From positions 1 to 20,034 of the IMG/VR virus record IMGVR_UViG_3300028388_002306: 20,034 bases of DNA, one strand, 5' to 3'. Shown piece after piece: positions 1-7,574 of the stretch (the stretch's first letter is position 1; each line of letters starts with the position of its first letter). Below the pieces are notes generated by a model that worked only from the letters and a program-made list of their open reading frames with translations, ran no database searches and was not told the DNA's origin. This DNA is from a virus. Both the position numbers and the translations under genes were made by a program.

Positions 1-57
1 GGGCAATTGATCCGGACCGGACCGTATTGAGATAAAACGAACCTTAACAAAACAGCA

Positions 58-411
58 ATGGACCCGGATAAAATAGTAATTGGTCTACAAAAAAAGCCTA
101 ACCACATTTTAAAGGAATTGGGCGGGGTTTATTACGCGCTTACAGTTGTGGATCCTTCCACAAATAAAAGGTGGACCGGTTCGGCAATTAGTTTTTTACC
201 AAAAGCAACCGCGCCCCTATTTGTAAATATTACTCCAGGCAGCAACCCCCAAAAGTTACAATTTACCGGGTTGCGTATTTTATCAATCGAAATAATGGGA
301 GAGCCGGACAAATTAAGGCGCTTTATTTGTTACGTCGATCGGGATCTAATAAACGCACAACCCAAAGCAACCGTTAAATATATAGTTTCGACAATGTTAA
401 CCGAGTTTTAG
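58..411 (+). CDS. hypothetical phage protein upstream of terminase
   Basis: A 117-residue protein that I do not recognise. It starts at an ATG after an A-rich leader without a Shine-Dalgarno motif and ends 2 bases before the small terminase gene, so it probably belongs to the same transcript. The composition is that of a small, soluble, mixed alpha/beta protein with a basic N-terminal third (KKPNHILKEL). It has no signal peptide, membrane segment or cysteine cluster of the kind expected for an HNH nuclease, which often sits at this position in phages. Its location just before the packaging genes suggests a packaging or late-regulatory accessory role, but that rests on position only. The reading frame is credible because its spacing and codon style match its neighbours. 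Confidence 0.65.
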   Translation: MDPDKIVIGLQKKPNHILKELGGVYYALTVVDPSTNKRWTGSAISFLPKATAPLFVNITPGSNPQKLQFTGLRILSIEIMGEPDKLRRFICYVDRDLINAQPKATVKYIVSTMLTEF

Positions 412-413
412 TT

Positions 414-896
414 ATGAGCAGAAAGAAAACAGAAGCCGCGAAAAAATTACAAGGTACCTATCGAAACGACCGCAAAGAACAAACCGTCGCCGGTATTGAC
501 GAAATACCGCCGCCGCGTAAATTCTTAAGCCGTAAGGCAATGAAAGATATTTACTATTTTATTGCGGAACACTTAAAGAAAAACGCAAGCTTACAACACG
601 CCGACAGCCTACTAATAAGCCAAGCCGCGCTAAATGTTTATTTACTTGAAAAGGCAAGCCGTGACGTAATTAAACACGGCACCACCTACAAAAGTAAGGA
701 CTCCGACTACATCGGATTAAACGCTTATTATACTGTTTTCCGACGGGAGCGGGAACAATTAGAAAAGTATTGTAAAGAGTTAGGGATTGGCATTGCAAGC
801 CGTGAAAAAATACACGCTTTCGCGGCCGAAATATTGCCCAAAGAAGAAGCCGAAACAAAGGATCCCGTCGCAAAAGTTCGATCGATTAGAAGCTAA
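414..896 (+). CDS. phage terminase small subunit, P27 family
   Basis: This is the small subunit of the DNA packaging terminase, which recognises phage DNA and loads it onto the large subunit. The 160-residue length fits the P27 family. The N-terminal motif LQGTYRNDR (residues 12-20) matches the 'L-x-G-T-x-R-x-D-R' signature near the start of that family. It is followed by a proline-rich linker (EIPPPRKFLS) and then a helical body with many Lys, Glu and Ala residues. The gene starts 2 bases after the previous one. Its TAA stop overlaps the ATG of the large terminase by one base (TAATG), which suggests translational coupling. Position directly before a clear large terminase makes the call strong. 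Confidence 0.85.
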   Translation: MSRKKTEAAKKLQGTYRNDRKEQTVAGIDEIPPPRKFLSRKAMKDIYYFIAEHLKKNASLQHADSLLISQAALNVYLLEKASRDVIKHGTTYKSKDSDYIGLNAYYTVFRREREQLEKYCKELGIGIASREKIHAFAAEILPKEEAETKDPVAKVRSIRS

Positions 897-1237
897 TGGA
901 GTTAGTCAAAGACTATATAAACCGAGTTGTTGAAGGGCGGGAGGTAATTTGCCAAAATGCCCGCGCCGCCGTTTTGCGGCATTTGTCAGACCTGGAAAAG
1001 CAAAGCCGGGAAGATTACCCGTTTTATTTTGATGAAGCCGCCGCAAGGCGGGTTATTGAGTTCGTGAAAATTTGCCGACATACAAAAGGGCAATGGATGG
1101 GTAAAAAATTCTTATTGCAGCCGTGGCAAGCTTTTATCATTGCTTGTGTATTTGGGTGGAAGAAAAAAAAAACGGTTTCAGGCGTTTTAACCGCGCATAT
1201 ATTCGCGTCGCCCGGAAAAATGGTAAAACGGAACTAA
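896..1237 (+). CDS. terminase large subunit, N-terminal part (frame-disrupted)
   Basis: This 113-residue frame holds the N-terminal segment of the large terminase, the ATPase-nuclease motor that packages and cuts phage DNA. Residues up to about 92 read like a Terminase_1-type protein: a helical lead, then KGQWMGKKFLLQPWQ and an ACVFGW segment that normally precedes the ATPase core. After the 10-A run at 1163-1172 this frame loses similarity (TVSGVLTAHIF) and stops at 1235-1237, before the Walker A motif. The rest of the protein continues in the -1 frame (1123-2667). Reading one base twice at the A-run gives one continuous 590-residue terminase, a normal length. The start is fixed by the TAATG overlap with the small subunit. 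The break could be a programmed frameshift, an undercounted homopolymer or a real inactivating mutation. Confidence 0.85.
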   Translation: MELVKDYINRVVEGREVICQNARAAVLRHLSDLEKQSREDYPFYFDEAAARRVIEFVKICRHTKGQWMGKKFLLQPWQAFIIACVFGWKKKKTVSGVLTAHIFASPGKMVKRN

Positions 1238-2667
1238 TGGCGGCTTTGGCGTTATACGGATTGGTTGCAGATGATGAAATGGGCGCGGAGGTGTACTTTG
1301 TCGCCACCAAAAAAGACCAGGCAAAGGTCGGGTTTAATGCTACAAAAAAAATGCTTTCTTACTTACAACAGGATAGCCCCATTGCACGCGCCGAATTTAA
1401 CTACAACAGCCACACAATTTACAGCGAAAAATATAACAGCTTTTGTCGGGCAATGGGAAGGGATAGTAAAAGCGAGGACGGGCCGAGCCCCCATTTTGTT
1501 ATTGTTGACGAATACCACGCCCATATTGACGACCAAATGGTTAACGTTATGGAATCCGGTATGGGTGGGCGCCAACAACCGCTAACCCTGACAATTACGA
1601 CGGCCGGATATAATGTTTTTGGGCCTTGCAAATTGTTTGATGATAACATAGCCAAACCAATACTAACCGGCGGGTTGGATGATCCGACAACGTTTGCAAT
1701 AATTTACGAAGCAGAAACCCCCGAACACGAAAAAAGCACAACGGCGGCTTTAGTGGCAACCGAAGCCGAAAAAAATACTATTTGGTGGGATGATGAGACA
1801 CAATTACAATACGCTAACCCCGGCATTTCTAACGGTACCCCGGATTTAGACTATTTGCGGGATCGAATGCGAAAGGCAGTAAATGAGGGCGGCGAAAAAG
1901 AAACCGATTTTTTAACAAAAAACCTAAACGTATTTACCAGGGCGAAAAAGGTATGGATACAAAGCAAATATTACAAGCAAAACGTCGAGCCGGTTTCCTT
2001 TAAGAAGATGAAAGGTAAAACGGCCTATTTAGCGTTTGACCTTGCAAAAGTTCGAGATATTACCGCTTTAAGCGTGTATTTACCACAGCAACCCGGGCTC
2101 GAGTTGCCCCGGTTATACCAATTTTACTGGGTACCAATAGAAAACGCCCGCGAACGTCAGAAAAAAGACAAAGTACCCTATTTGAATTGGATAAAAGGCG
2201 GGCAAATACGGGCCACAGAGGGAGACAGCGTCGACCACGATGTTTTTATGCGTGACGTTTTAGAAATATGTGAAAATTTAAAGGTAAAGGGGATTGCTTA
2301 CGACCCGTGGAACGCCGAAACGGTACAACAGTATTTTAAAAAACAAGGCTATAAAACCTTTGAGTTTAGACAATATACAACCCTCTTTAATGAGCCTTTA
2401 ACGCACTACGAACTCGCAATAATAAGGGGGGAAATACGGTATAATTTTAACCCCGTAACGGCGTGGATGTTAGGCAATGTAACCGTCTACCGGGATAAAA
2501 ACGAAAACCGGAAAATTGACCGGGATAAAAGCCAAGAAAAGGTCGACGGCATTGTTACCGATATAATGGCAATCGGCCTATATTTAAAACTAACCCAAGC
2601 AAAGAAAAAGTTTAAGCGGCAAGGGTTACTAATGATTAACAATGAAAGCGAAAAAAGTGGAAGTTAG
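1123..2667 (+). CDS. terminase large subunit, ATPase and nuclease part (-1 frame)
   Basis: This frame holds the catalytic body of the large terminase. The true in-frame content begins near 1171, after the A-run; the first 16 or so residues from the ATG at 1123 are an out-of-frame shadow. In the joined 590-residue protein, the Walker A motif is ARKNGKT at residues 106-112 and the Walker B is VIVDE with D205-E206. The C-terminal RNase H-like nuclease shows three acidic sites: D382 in FDLAKVRDIT, D470 in AYDPWNA and D556 in GIVTDIMA. All key residues are present, so selection appears to maintain function despite the frame break. The coding frame overlaps the next gene by 26 bases. Assignment to the Terminase_1 type (HK97/P27-like phages) is confident; whether translation crosses the A-run is not known. 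Confidence 0.9.
   Translation: MASFYHCLCIWVEEKKNGFRRFNRAYIRVARKNGKTELMAALALYGLVADDEMGAEVYFVATKKDQAKVGFNATKKMLSYLQQDSPIARAEFNYNSHTIYSEKYNSFCRAMGRDSKSEDGPSPHFVIVDEYHAHIDDQMVNVMESGMGGRQQPLTLTITTAGYNVFGPCKLFDDNIAKPILTGGLDDPTTFAIIYEAETPEHEKSTTAALVATEAEKNTIWWDDETQLQYANPGISNGTPDLDYLRDRMRKAVNEGGEKETDFLTKNLNVFTRAKKVWIQSKYYKQNVEPVSFKKMKGKTAYLAFDLAKVRDITALSVYLPQQPGLELPRLYQFYWVPIENARERQKKDKVPYLNWIKGGQIRATEGDSVDHDVFMRDVLEICENLKVKGIAYDPWNAETVQQYFKKQGYKTFEFRQYTTLFNEPLTHYELAIIRGEIRYNFNPVTAWMLGNVTVYRDKNENRKIDRDKSQEKVDGIVTDIMAIGLYLKLTQAKKKFKRQGLLMINNESEKSGS
1163..1172 (+). other. A10 run at the terminase frame junction (candidate -1 slippery site or homopolymer error)
   Basis: Ten consecutive A residues follow GGTGGAAG. 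In the upstream frame they are read AAG AAA AAA AAA ACG; the similarity to terminases then resumes in the -1 frame as AAC GGT TTT. A run of A AAA AAA codons is a known type of slippery sequence for bacterial -1 frameshifting. The same junction would also result if the true genome had 11 A residues and one was missed. I see no clear downstream stimulatory hairpin. Confidence 0.6.
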
Positions 2668-2905
2668 CGAGGAACAAAAGGAAGTAATAGAAGCGATTGC
2701 AAGCGTAGAGGGCTATTTTCGCTATTATATTAAAATGCGGCAACGTTACCCCCTGGAAACGGACCAAAATTTATGGGAGTTAATAGAGCGCCGGTTGGAT
2801 CAATACAACGCCAAAAGGTACCAACAGTTTACAAGCTTTAGCAGCGCTAAAAACCGGTTTATTAAAACTAATCGCGCCGCGCTTAAGGATCTATTTATCG
2901 AATAA
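2642..2905 (+). CDS. small hypothetical protein between terminase and portal
   Basis: An 87-residue, highly charged and apparently all-helical protein. It starts inside the 3' end of the terminase gene (26-base overlap) in a different frame. It is rich in Lys, Glu, Arg and Tyr, with a run of aromatic and basic residues (YFRYYIKMRQRY) and no membrane segment. I do not recognise a family. The overlap with the terminase and its place before the portal suggest a packaging or head-assembly accessory, but no function can be assigned. It ends 65 bases before the portal start. Confidence 0.6.
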   Translation: MKAKKVEVSEEQKEVIEAIASVEGYFRYYIKMRQRYPLETDQNLWELIERRLDQYNAKRYQQFTSFSSAKNRFIKTNRAALKDLFIE

Positions 2906-2970
2906 AACAAACTAAACCATTGTTTAAAAATAAGACGGTTTAAGGTTGCATTTTTGTAAAAACGCTAATA
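2906..2970 (+). promoter_or_regulatory. intergenic spacer before portal, possible promoter
   Basis: This A/T-rich spacer is one of the few real gaps in the operon. It contains an inverted repeat, TAAACC (2913-2918) with GGTTTA (2937-2942), and further on CATTTTTG, which differs at one base from the Bacteroidota -7 consensus TAnnTTTG. A TTG lies upstream, but about 26 bases away, longer than usual for the -33 element. This is weak evidence for a promoter in front of the head genes. Confidence 0.25.
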
Positions 2971-4233
2971 ATGGGTTTAAGGTTTGCAATTGATAAGTTA
3001 CCATTTTTTAACCGTTCGGCCGGATCTTTAGCCGAACCGGGTAAAGCGTTGTTAGATTGGTTTATGGGCGGCTCTAACGTTGCCGGTGTTTCGGTGACAG
3101 AAAAAACGGCTTTGTCAGTTGCCGCCGTTTACAAGGCAAACCGTTTTATTAGCGAAAACATGGCAGCGCTACCCGGCGAAATTATTAAAAAGCCGCCCGG
3201 GGGAAATATTCGGGAAAAATTGCCTTTGCACCGGGTTAGCCGATTAATGAATAGCCCGGGAATTTACGGCGGGTTTAGCTTTGTCGAAACGATGCAAAGT
3301 TATGTTAATTTACACGGAAACGCCGTCGCTATTATTCGCAGAGATAGCGCAAATAATAACCCTACGGGTTTTGATATTATACCCCCGGACAGAGTAACGC
3401 CAATAATTGATAAAGGCAACGTTTATTTTTCCATAAGAGATAAACAAGGGAAACCCCACGTTTTTTTTGATTACGATGTTTTCCACATTCCTTGCGTACC
3501 TATTCACCCCGCCGCGCCCGGCGTTTGGGGCTTAAGCCCTTTGCAGTACCACCGCACGACGTTAGGTTTTAACATAGCCGTTAACGAATATGGGCCTAAA
3601 ATCTTTCAAGGCGTACAAACAAACGGTTACTTAAGTACGGAACAGGAACTCGACGACGACCAAATAGGCCGGATTGGGTCACAGTGGGCACAACAAACAA
3701 GCGGTTTAGAAAATACCGGACGGACCCCGGTTTTGGAGGGGGGTATGAAATTTATTCCTATCAATCTAAAACCCGAGGATATGCAATTCATTGACACAAG
3801 AAAAATTAACCTTGTGGATATTGCTAATATTTTTGGGGTGCCCCCTTACGTTGTTGGGGATTATTCAAGGGCTAATCATTCCAATATTGAGCAGCAAAGC
3901 ATCGACATAGTACGATACACACTAAGGATCCACGCGGCAAGGTGGGAAAGTGCAATCCAAGCCAAACTAATAAGCACTAAAGAAAGTAATACTCACCGCT
4001 ACCGCTTTAATTTAGATGAGATTACACGCGGCGACAGCCAAAGCCGAGCGGATCTTATTGAGACTTATATGAAATGGGGAATTTACAACCGCGACGAAAT
4101 ACGGGAATTAGACGACAACAACCCTATCCCTAATGGGGAAGGGGAAAAGACGTTAATTCCAATGAATTACACCACTTTTGAAAATTTGCCGCAAAATGAG
4201 CCAAACGACCCTAACCCGCCGGGCAACGAATAA
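2971..4233 (+). CDS. phage portal protein, HK97 family
   Basis: The portal forms the dodecameric ring at one head vertex through which the terminase drives DNA and to which the tail connectors attach. The 420-residue length is normal for the HK97 family. Typical features are seen in order: an N-terminal segment with TALSVAAVYKANRFISENMA, a central GLSPLQYHR segment, the IANIFGVPPYVVGDYSRA motif at about residues 284-301, the helical SIDIVRYTLRIHAARWESA stretch, and a C-terminal IYNRDEIRELDDNNPI segment followed by a Pro/Asn-rich tail. The start ATG follows the only gap in this part of the operon. The 3' end overlaps the protease gene by 38 to 56 bases, depending on the protease start, as is common for these two genes. 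Confidence 0.95.
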   Translation: MGLRFAIDKLPFFNRSAGSLAEPGKALLDWFMGGSNVAGVSVTEKTALSVAAVYKANRFISENMAALPGEIIKKPPGGNIREKLPLHRVSRLMNSPGIYGGFSFVETMQSYVNLHGNAVAIIRRDSANNNPTGFDIIPPDRVTPIIDKGNVYFSIRDKQGKPHVFFDYDVFHIPCVPIHPAAPGVWGLSPLQYHRTTLGFNIAVNEYGPKIFQGVQTNGYLSTEQELDDDQIGRIGSQWAQQTSGLENTGRTPVLEGGMKFIPINLKPEDMQFIDTRKINLVDIANIFGVPPYVVGDYSRANHSNIEQQSIDIVRYTLRIHAARWESAIQAKLISTKESNTHRYRFNLDEITRGDSQSRADLIETYMKWGIYNRDEIRELDDNNPIPNGEGEKTLIPMNYTTFENLPQNEPNDPNPPGNE

Positions 4234-5038
4234 AAAAACAGTTTTAAGAGCCGCCCCCGATGCTAATAATATTGTTGGGGCCGCCTTTCTTTACAACGTC
4301 CGGAGCGCGTTGTTGTATGGTATCTATTATGAGGAGTTATTGCCAGGGTGCGCAGATAGCGCAAATATGGACGACGTAGTTTGTCGGAAAAACCACGACA
4401 ATAACCTTGTTTTAGGTAGAACCCCGGAAACCCTTAGTTTAGAATTGCAAGCCGACGGGCTTTACTATGATTGCGAAGTTGCCCCAACAACGGTCGGAAA
4501 AGATGTACTAATTGAGGTAGAACGCGGCGACTTGCGCGGATCCTCTTTTGGATATACCACCACCGTTAACGGTATAAAATGGGGGGAAACAGACGACGGC
4601 ATACCATTACGGCAAGTTGTAAACATGGGCCGAATTGTTGACGTTTCCCCGGTTACAAACCCGGCGTTTGTAGAGACAAACGTAAGCTTAAAACAGTACG
4701 AGCGACAATTAGAGCAGGAAAAGCGACACGCCGCCCCGTTGCTTGTTTCGGCATTGGCAAATAAAAAAGTTTTACCGGTTGACGTTGTGCCGTATTTACG
4801 AAACGTTGCCAACGAAAGCGGCCTCGAGTTTCGGCAACTTATGAAAATGGCAACCGGGCAACCCGTAGCGCTTGAAAAGGCGACCGCCTTAAATTTATCC
4901 CAAAAATTAGAATTAGGGGCCGACCTAACTTTGCGGGCTTTGTGTGCTGATAATTGTTTGGTTGAAAACGGTAAAAGCGAAGCCGAAAAATTAGCCCTCA
5001 CTAAAACGTTTGAAGCTTTAGTAAAAGGCTATAAATAA
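4196..5038 (+). CDS. prohead maturation protease, S78 (HK97) family
   Basis: This serine protease cleaves the capsid delta domain, and itself, during head maturation. Numbered from the upstream ATG at 4178, the likely catalytic His is H73 in KNHDNN, followed by VLGRT; the likely nucleophile is S123 in RGSSFGY. The family segment IVDVSPVTNPAF follows. Past about residue 165 comes a Lys/Glu-rich helical tail, as expected for a protease that may also act as scaffold. I chose the ATG at 4196 because it reduces overlap with the portal gene; 4178 is equally open (adds MKICRK). The gene sits in the canonical portal-protease-capsid order and ends at a TAA just before a hairpin. Confidence 0.9.
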   Translation: MSQTTLTRRATNKKTVLRAAPDANNIVGAAFLYNVRSALLYGIYYEELLPGCADSANMDDVVCRKNHDNNLVLGRTPETLSLELQADGLYYDCEVAPTTVGKDVLIEVERGDLRGSSFGYTTTVNGIKWGETDDGIPLRQVVNMGRIVDVSPVTNPAFVETNVSLKQYERQLEQEKRHAAPLLVSALANKKVLPVDVVPYLRNVANESGLEFRQLMKMATGQPVALEKATALNLSQKLELGADLTLRALCADNCLVENGKSEAEKLALTKTFEALVKGYK

Positions 5039-5051
5039 AGCAGGAATTAAC

Positions 5052-5074
5052 CCCGGACGACGCCGGGTTTCTTT
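5052..5074 (+). terminator. candidate intrinsic terminator or attenuator before capsid gene
   Basis: CCCGG (5052-5056) pairs with CCGGG (5063-5067) around a 6-base ACGACG loop, and the stem is followed by TTTCTTT. The stem is short but all G-C. It lies between the protease stop and the capsid start, so it may lower read-through or separate capsid transcripts from the upstream message. Confidence 0.5.
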
Positions 5075-5094
5075 AATATCAAAAATGGCTAGTT

Positions 5095-6360
5095 ATGCCC
5101 ACTTTAAAAACGCTTTTTGAGCAAAAAGGTAATTTAGTTCACCAAATGGACGAAATTATCAAAAGCACCCACAATGACGCGGGAGAGGTCGTCCGGGCTT
5201 TGGACGACGAAAAGTTGCAGCAACTTTCTAAGATGCAAAAAGACCTGGACCGGATCCAAAAAACGATCGACGCCAACGAAGAACACCGCCGCGCCCTGGA
5301 AGCAACGCAACGCCGGGAAGGTAATATTATTACCCCGGACCAAATCGACGAAATTGAATATCGGGAGGTATTCGACGCGTATTGTCGGTATGGGGCCGCA
5401 AATTTGCCCACAGAGTACCGCCAAATTTTGCAAGCCAACCAAATAGGCGGGAAGATGGTACAATTGCGGGGAACGGACGCGCAAGTTACTACCACCGATA
5501 ATTTAGGGGGGTACCTTGTGCCGGAGGGCTTTATGAATGAGCTTTACAAGTATATGCTCTATTTTGGGCCAATGCTTGACGCCGGGCGGTTGCTGGAAAC
5601 AGACTCCGGAAATACAATCCCAATGCCAACCGTTAACGATACCGCCAACGTGGGATCCATGCAACACCCGGACGCGGCCGACATTGCCGTTAACGATATG
5701 CCCTTTGGTACCGTTTCTTTAGGCGCTTACACCTTTACAAGTGGCGTCGTATTGGTAGCCCGCCAACTTTTGCAGGATAGCGGCGTAAACCTGGAACAAG
5801 AACTAATCCCGCTATTAGCGGCTCGAGTTGGGCGAAACATTAACGCCAAACTAACAACGGGCCTCGGTAGTGGATCTAATGAGCCGGAAGGCGTTGTAAC
5901 AGGTGCCACCAATGTAATTACAGCAAGCGCCGCCGCCGCTATTTCTAAAAATGAAATTTTGGCTTTGAAGCACAGCGTCGACAATGCGTACCGCCAAAGC
6001 CCTAACGCCGGGTTTATGCTACATGATAGCACCGTCCTTGCGATTAAACAATTGCAATATGGATCCGGCGACGCCCGTTCTTTGTGGCAAGCAGGGCTCG
6101 CAGCCGGTGAACCGGATACAATCGACGGCGAGCGGTATTGGATCAACAACAATATGCCCGAAATTGGCGCGGGTAACAAATGTATGCTTTACGGCGATTT
6201 TAACGCCTACCGGATCCGGCGTGTACGCGGTGGGGGCGTGTTGCGTTCTGAGGAGCGCTACTTTGAAAAAATGGCCGTTGGTTTCTTATCTTTTATGCGT
6301 TTGGATGGGAAATTGATTGATCCAACAGCCGTAAAAGCTTTACAAAACGCTGCATCCTAA
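5095..6360 (+). CDS. major capsid protein, HK97 fold
   Basis: This is the main shell protein of the icosahedral head. At 421 residues it fits the HK97 family with an N-terminal delta domain. Residues 1 to about 75 are a charged coiled coil (LQQLSKMQKDLDRIQKTIDA), the part normally used as internal scaffold and removed by the prohead protease. The core begins around residues 133-143 with TTDNLGGYLVP, a family hallmark. Later segments, LTTGLGSGSNEPEGVV and the FMLHDSTVLAIKQL region, match the conserved A and P domains. The C-terminus (FLSFMRLDGKLID) is also typical. The gene is flanked by hairpin terminators on both sides, consistent with separate high-level expression. The start is the ATG at 5095; the ATG at 5085 is out of frame and closes after a few codons. 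Confidence 0.95.
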   Translation: MPTLKTLFEQKGNLVHQMDEIIKSTHNDAGEVVRALDDEKLQQLSKMQKDLDRIQKTIDANEEHRRALEATQRREGNIITPDQIDEIEYREVFDAYCRYGAANLPTEYRQILQANQIGGKMVQLRGTDAQVTTTDNLGGYLVPEGFMNELYKYMLYFGPMLDAGRLLETDSGNTIPMPTVNDTANVGSMQHPDAADIAVNDMPFGTVSLGAYTFTSGVVLVARQLLQDSGVNLEQELIPLLAARVGRNINAKLTTGLGSGSNEPEGVVTGATNVITASAAAAISKNEILALKHSVDNAYRQSPNAGFMLHDSTVLAIKQLQYGSGDARSLWQAGLAAGEPDTIDGERYWINNNMPEIGAGNKCMLYGDFNAYRIRRVRGGGVLRSEERYFEKMAVGFLSFMRLDGKLIDPTAVKALQNAAS

Positions 6361-6389
6361 AGAAAAGGGTCTTGTTTCAACCCCCCAAC

Positions 6390-6430
6390 GGGGCGCGGCG
6401 CTTTAGGTCGCGCCCCAATTTTAAATTTTT
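6390..6430 (+). terminator. intrinsic terminator after major capsid gene
   Basis: GGGGCGCG (6390-6397) and CGCGCCCC (6409-6416) form a perfect 8-bp G-C stem with an 11-base loop, followed by AATTTTAAATTTTT. It begins about 30 bases after the capsid stop codon. This is a good rho-independent terminator candidate, although some read-through is needed for the downstream connector genes unless they have their own promoter. Confidence 0.7.
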
Positions 6431-6434
6431 GGTT

Positions 6435-6638
6435 ATGCCACGAACGAAAAAAACCACACCAAAGAAAAAGCCAACAACTAAAGCCCGGGTTAAAGATCCG
6501 GACAAAGTTGTAATTAGGTTATTGGCGCCCATGGCCGGTAAAACACCATTACAAACCGGCGAACTAATAACAGTGAGCAAAGCCGCCGCCGCCCGTTATG
6601 TAAAAAACCGGGCCGGGGAAATTGTAAAGACTGACTAA
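6435..6638 (+). CDS. small basic phage protein (possible head decoration or connector accessory)
   Basis: A 67-residue protein. I chose the ATG at 6435 because the upstream in-frame TTG at 6372 would place the terminator hairpin inside the gene. Residues 1-20 are strongly basic (PRTKKTTPKKKPTTKARVK). The rest forms a small beta-rich unit (VVIRLLAPMAGKT, GELITVSKAAAARYV, then an AGEIV end). This pattern resembles small beta-hairpin domains encoded near gp6-like connectors in many phages. Its second half is similar in layout to the protein at 8483-8710. The stop overlaps the next ATG as TAATG. The precise role is unknown. Confidence 0.6.
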   Translation: MPRTKKTTPKKKPTTKARVKDPDKVVIRLLAPMAGKTPLQTGELITVSKAAAARYVKNRAGEIVKTD

Positions 6639-7207
6639 TGGAGTTAAGGTATAAAATAGTAGTGCCCCCGGCGGGGTTTGTCCTTACTTTAGAGGAAATA
6701 AAGGAAGCTTTAAAGGTTTCAACTACCGACGAGGACTACTTAATACAAACGTATTTAGCAGCCGCCACCGAACAAGTGGAGCAGCGCTTAAGCGTTTGTT
6801 TACTTACCCAAACCATAGACCAATATTTTGACCGTTTCCCAACGTCAAAGCGTTTTTTGGAATTAGCGCGGGGGCCAATGCAAAGCGTTACCGCCGTAAC
6901 TTATACCGATGCAAACGGCAATTTATTAACGTGGAACTCCAGCCTTTACGCTACCGATACTATAAGCAGAAAACCCCGAATAGGTCCTAAGCAGTTACAA
7001 ACGTGGCCTTTAGTAGAGCAGAATTTGAACGCGGTAAAAGTTCGCTTTGTGGCCGGTTATGGTGGAAGAAATAGCGTCCCGGCGCAATTTAAACACCTTA
7101 TTTTAACAATTATAGGGGATTGGTACCAACACCGCGACAACCCGGTACAAGAAAGAAAAACCCGGGCCGATTATTTAATACGCCGGTTGAAATTAACGAG
7201 TGTTTAA
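6638..7207 (+). CDS. head-tail connector protein, gp6-like
   Basis: A 189-residue protein matching the gp6-like connector family, which forms a ring under the portal and prepares the head for tail attachment. The N-terminal LTLEEIKEALKV and the following DEDYLIQTYLAAATEQVEQRL helices are the usual start of this family. A middle beta section (GPMQSVTAVTYTDANGN) leads to VRFVAGYGG, and the end is helical (FKHLILTIIGDWYQHRD). The first half is much like the Phage_connect_1 profile, in which acidic 'T/D-x-E-D' residues precede a long helix. It is translationally coupled to the preceding gene by TAATG, and the next gene follows its stop by 1 base. Confidence 0.8.
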   Translation: MELRYKIVVPPAGFVLTLEEIKEALKVSTTDEDYLIQTYLAAATEQVEQRLSVCLLTQTIDQYFDRFPTSKRFLELARGPMQSVTAVTYTDANGNLLTWNSSLYATDTISRKPRIGPKQLQTWPLVEQNLNAVKVRFVAGYGGRNSVPAQFKHLILTIIGDWYQHRDNPVQERKTRADYLIRRLKLTSV

Positions 7208-7208
7208 G

Positions 7209-7574
7209 ATGGCTAAACGGTTTACAATAGGAGATTTTGACCGCCGGGTAACTTTCCAAGAAAGGACAAGCGGCCGCGTAAATGGGTTTAAAAAGGCAAC
7301 CTTTGTTAATTACCACACGGAGTGGGCTTTTATTGACTATGAAACCGGCGGCACCGACGAAGCTTTTAACGCGGGCCGAAAAACAGGCCGCGAAAGCGCG
7401 GTTTTTTACGTTCGCTTAAATACTTTAACCCAAGCAATAACCACGGCGTTTAAATTGATCGACAACAGCACCGGCAAAACGTGGGATATTAGAAGCATAC
7501 ACGAACACCGGGAAACCGGGCGCAATATGTACCTAAAAATAACAGCAGAGCAAAAAGGGCCGGACAATGAGTAA
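7209..7574 (+). CDS. phage head-tail adaptor (head-tail joining protein)
   Basis: A 121-residue beta-rich protein with the layout of head closure/joining proteins (SPP1 gp16-like, Phage_H_T_join). The start IGDFDRRVTFQERTSGRVNG is the typical 'L-x-x-R-I-x-I-x-x' opening strand. A central EWAFIDYETGG strand follows, and then a late KTWDIRSIHEHRETGRNMYLKI strand pair, equivalent to the family's 'Y-x-I-x-x-I' motif. It would seal the connector channel after packaging. The ATG at 7209 follows the previous stop by 1 base; the GTG at 7200 is in frame but would overlap that gene and is less likely. The 3' end overlaps the next gene by 8 bases. Confidence 0.8.
   Translation: MAKRFTIGDFDRRVTFQERTSGRVNGFKKATFVNYHTEWAFIDYETGGTDEAFNAGRKTGRESAVFYVRLNTLTQAITTAFKLIDNSTGKTWDIRSIHEHRETGRNMYLKITAEQKGPDNE

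Noticed and set aside
1-35. Possible 3' end of an upstream gene
   Set aside because: Two frames are open from the window edge (ending at 30 and 35) and neither is long enough to tell apart or to identify.
1265-1585. 106-codon open frame inside the terminase gene
   Set aside because: It overlaps the Walker A/B region in a different frame. The terminase reading has conserved motifs; this one has none.
4465-5001. Antisense open frame (178 codons) opposite the prohead protease
   Set aside because: The sense frame has the protease catalytic residues and correct gene order. The antisense product has no recognisable features.
6372-6434. Upstream TTG start for the small basic protein
   Set aside because: It would put the strong terminator hairpin inside the coding region. 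The ATG at 6435 gives a sensible small protein.
7200-7208. GTG start for the head-tail adaptor
   Set aside because: It overlaps the previous gene, whereas the ATG at 7209 directly follows that gene's stop and fits the family start.
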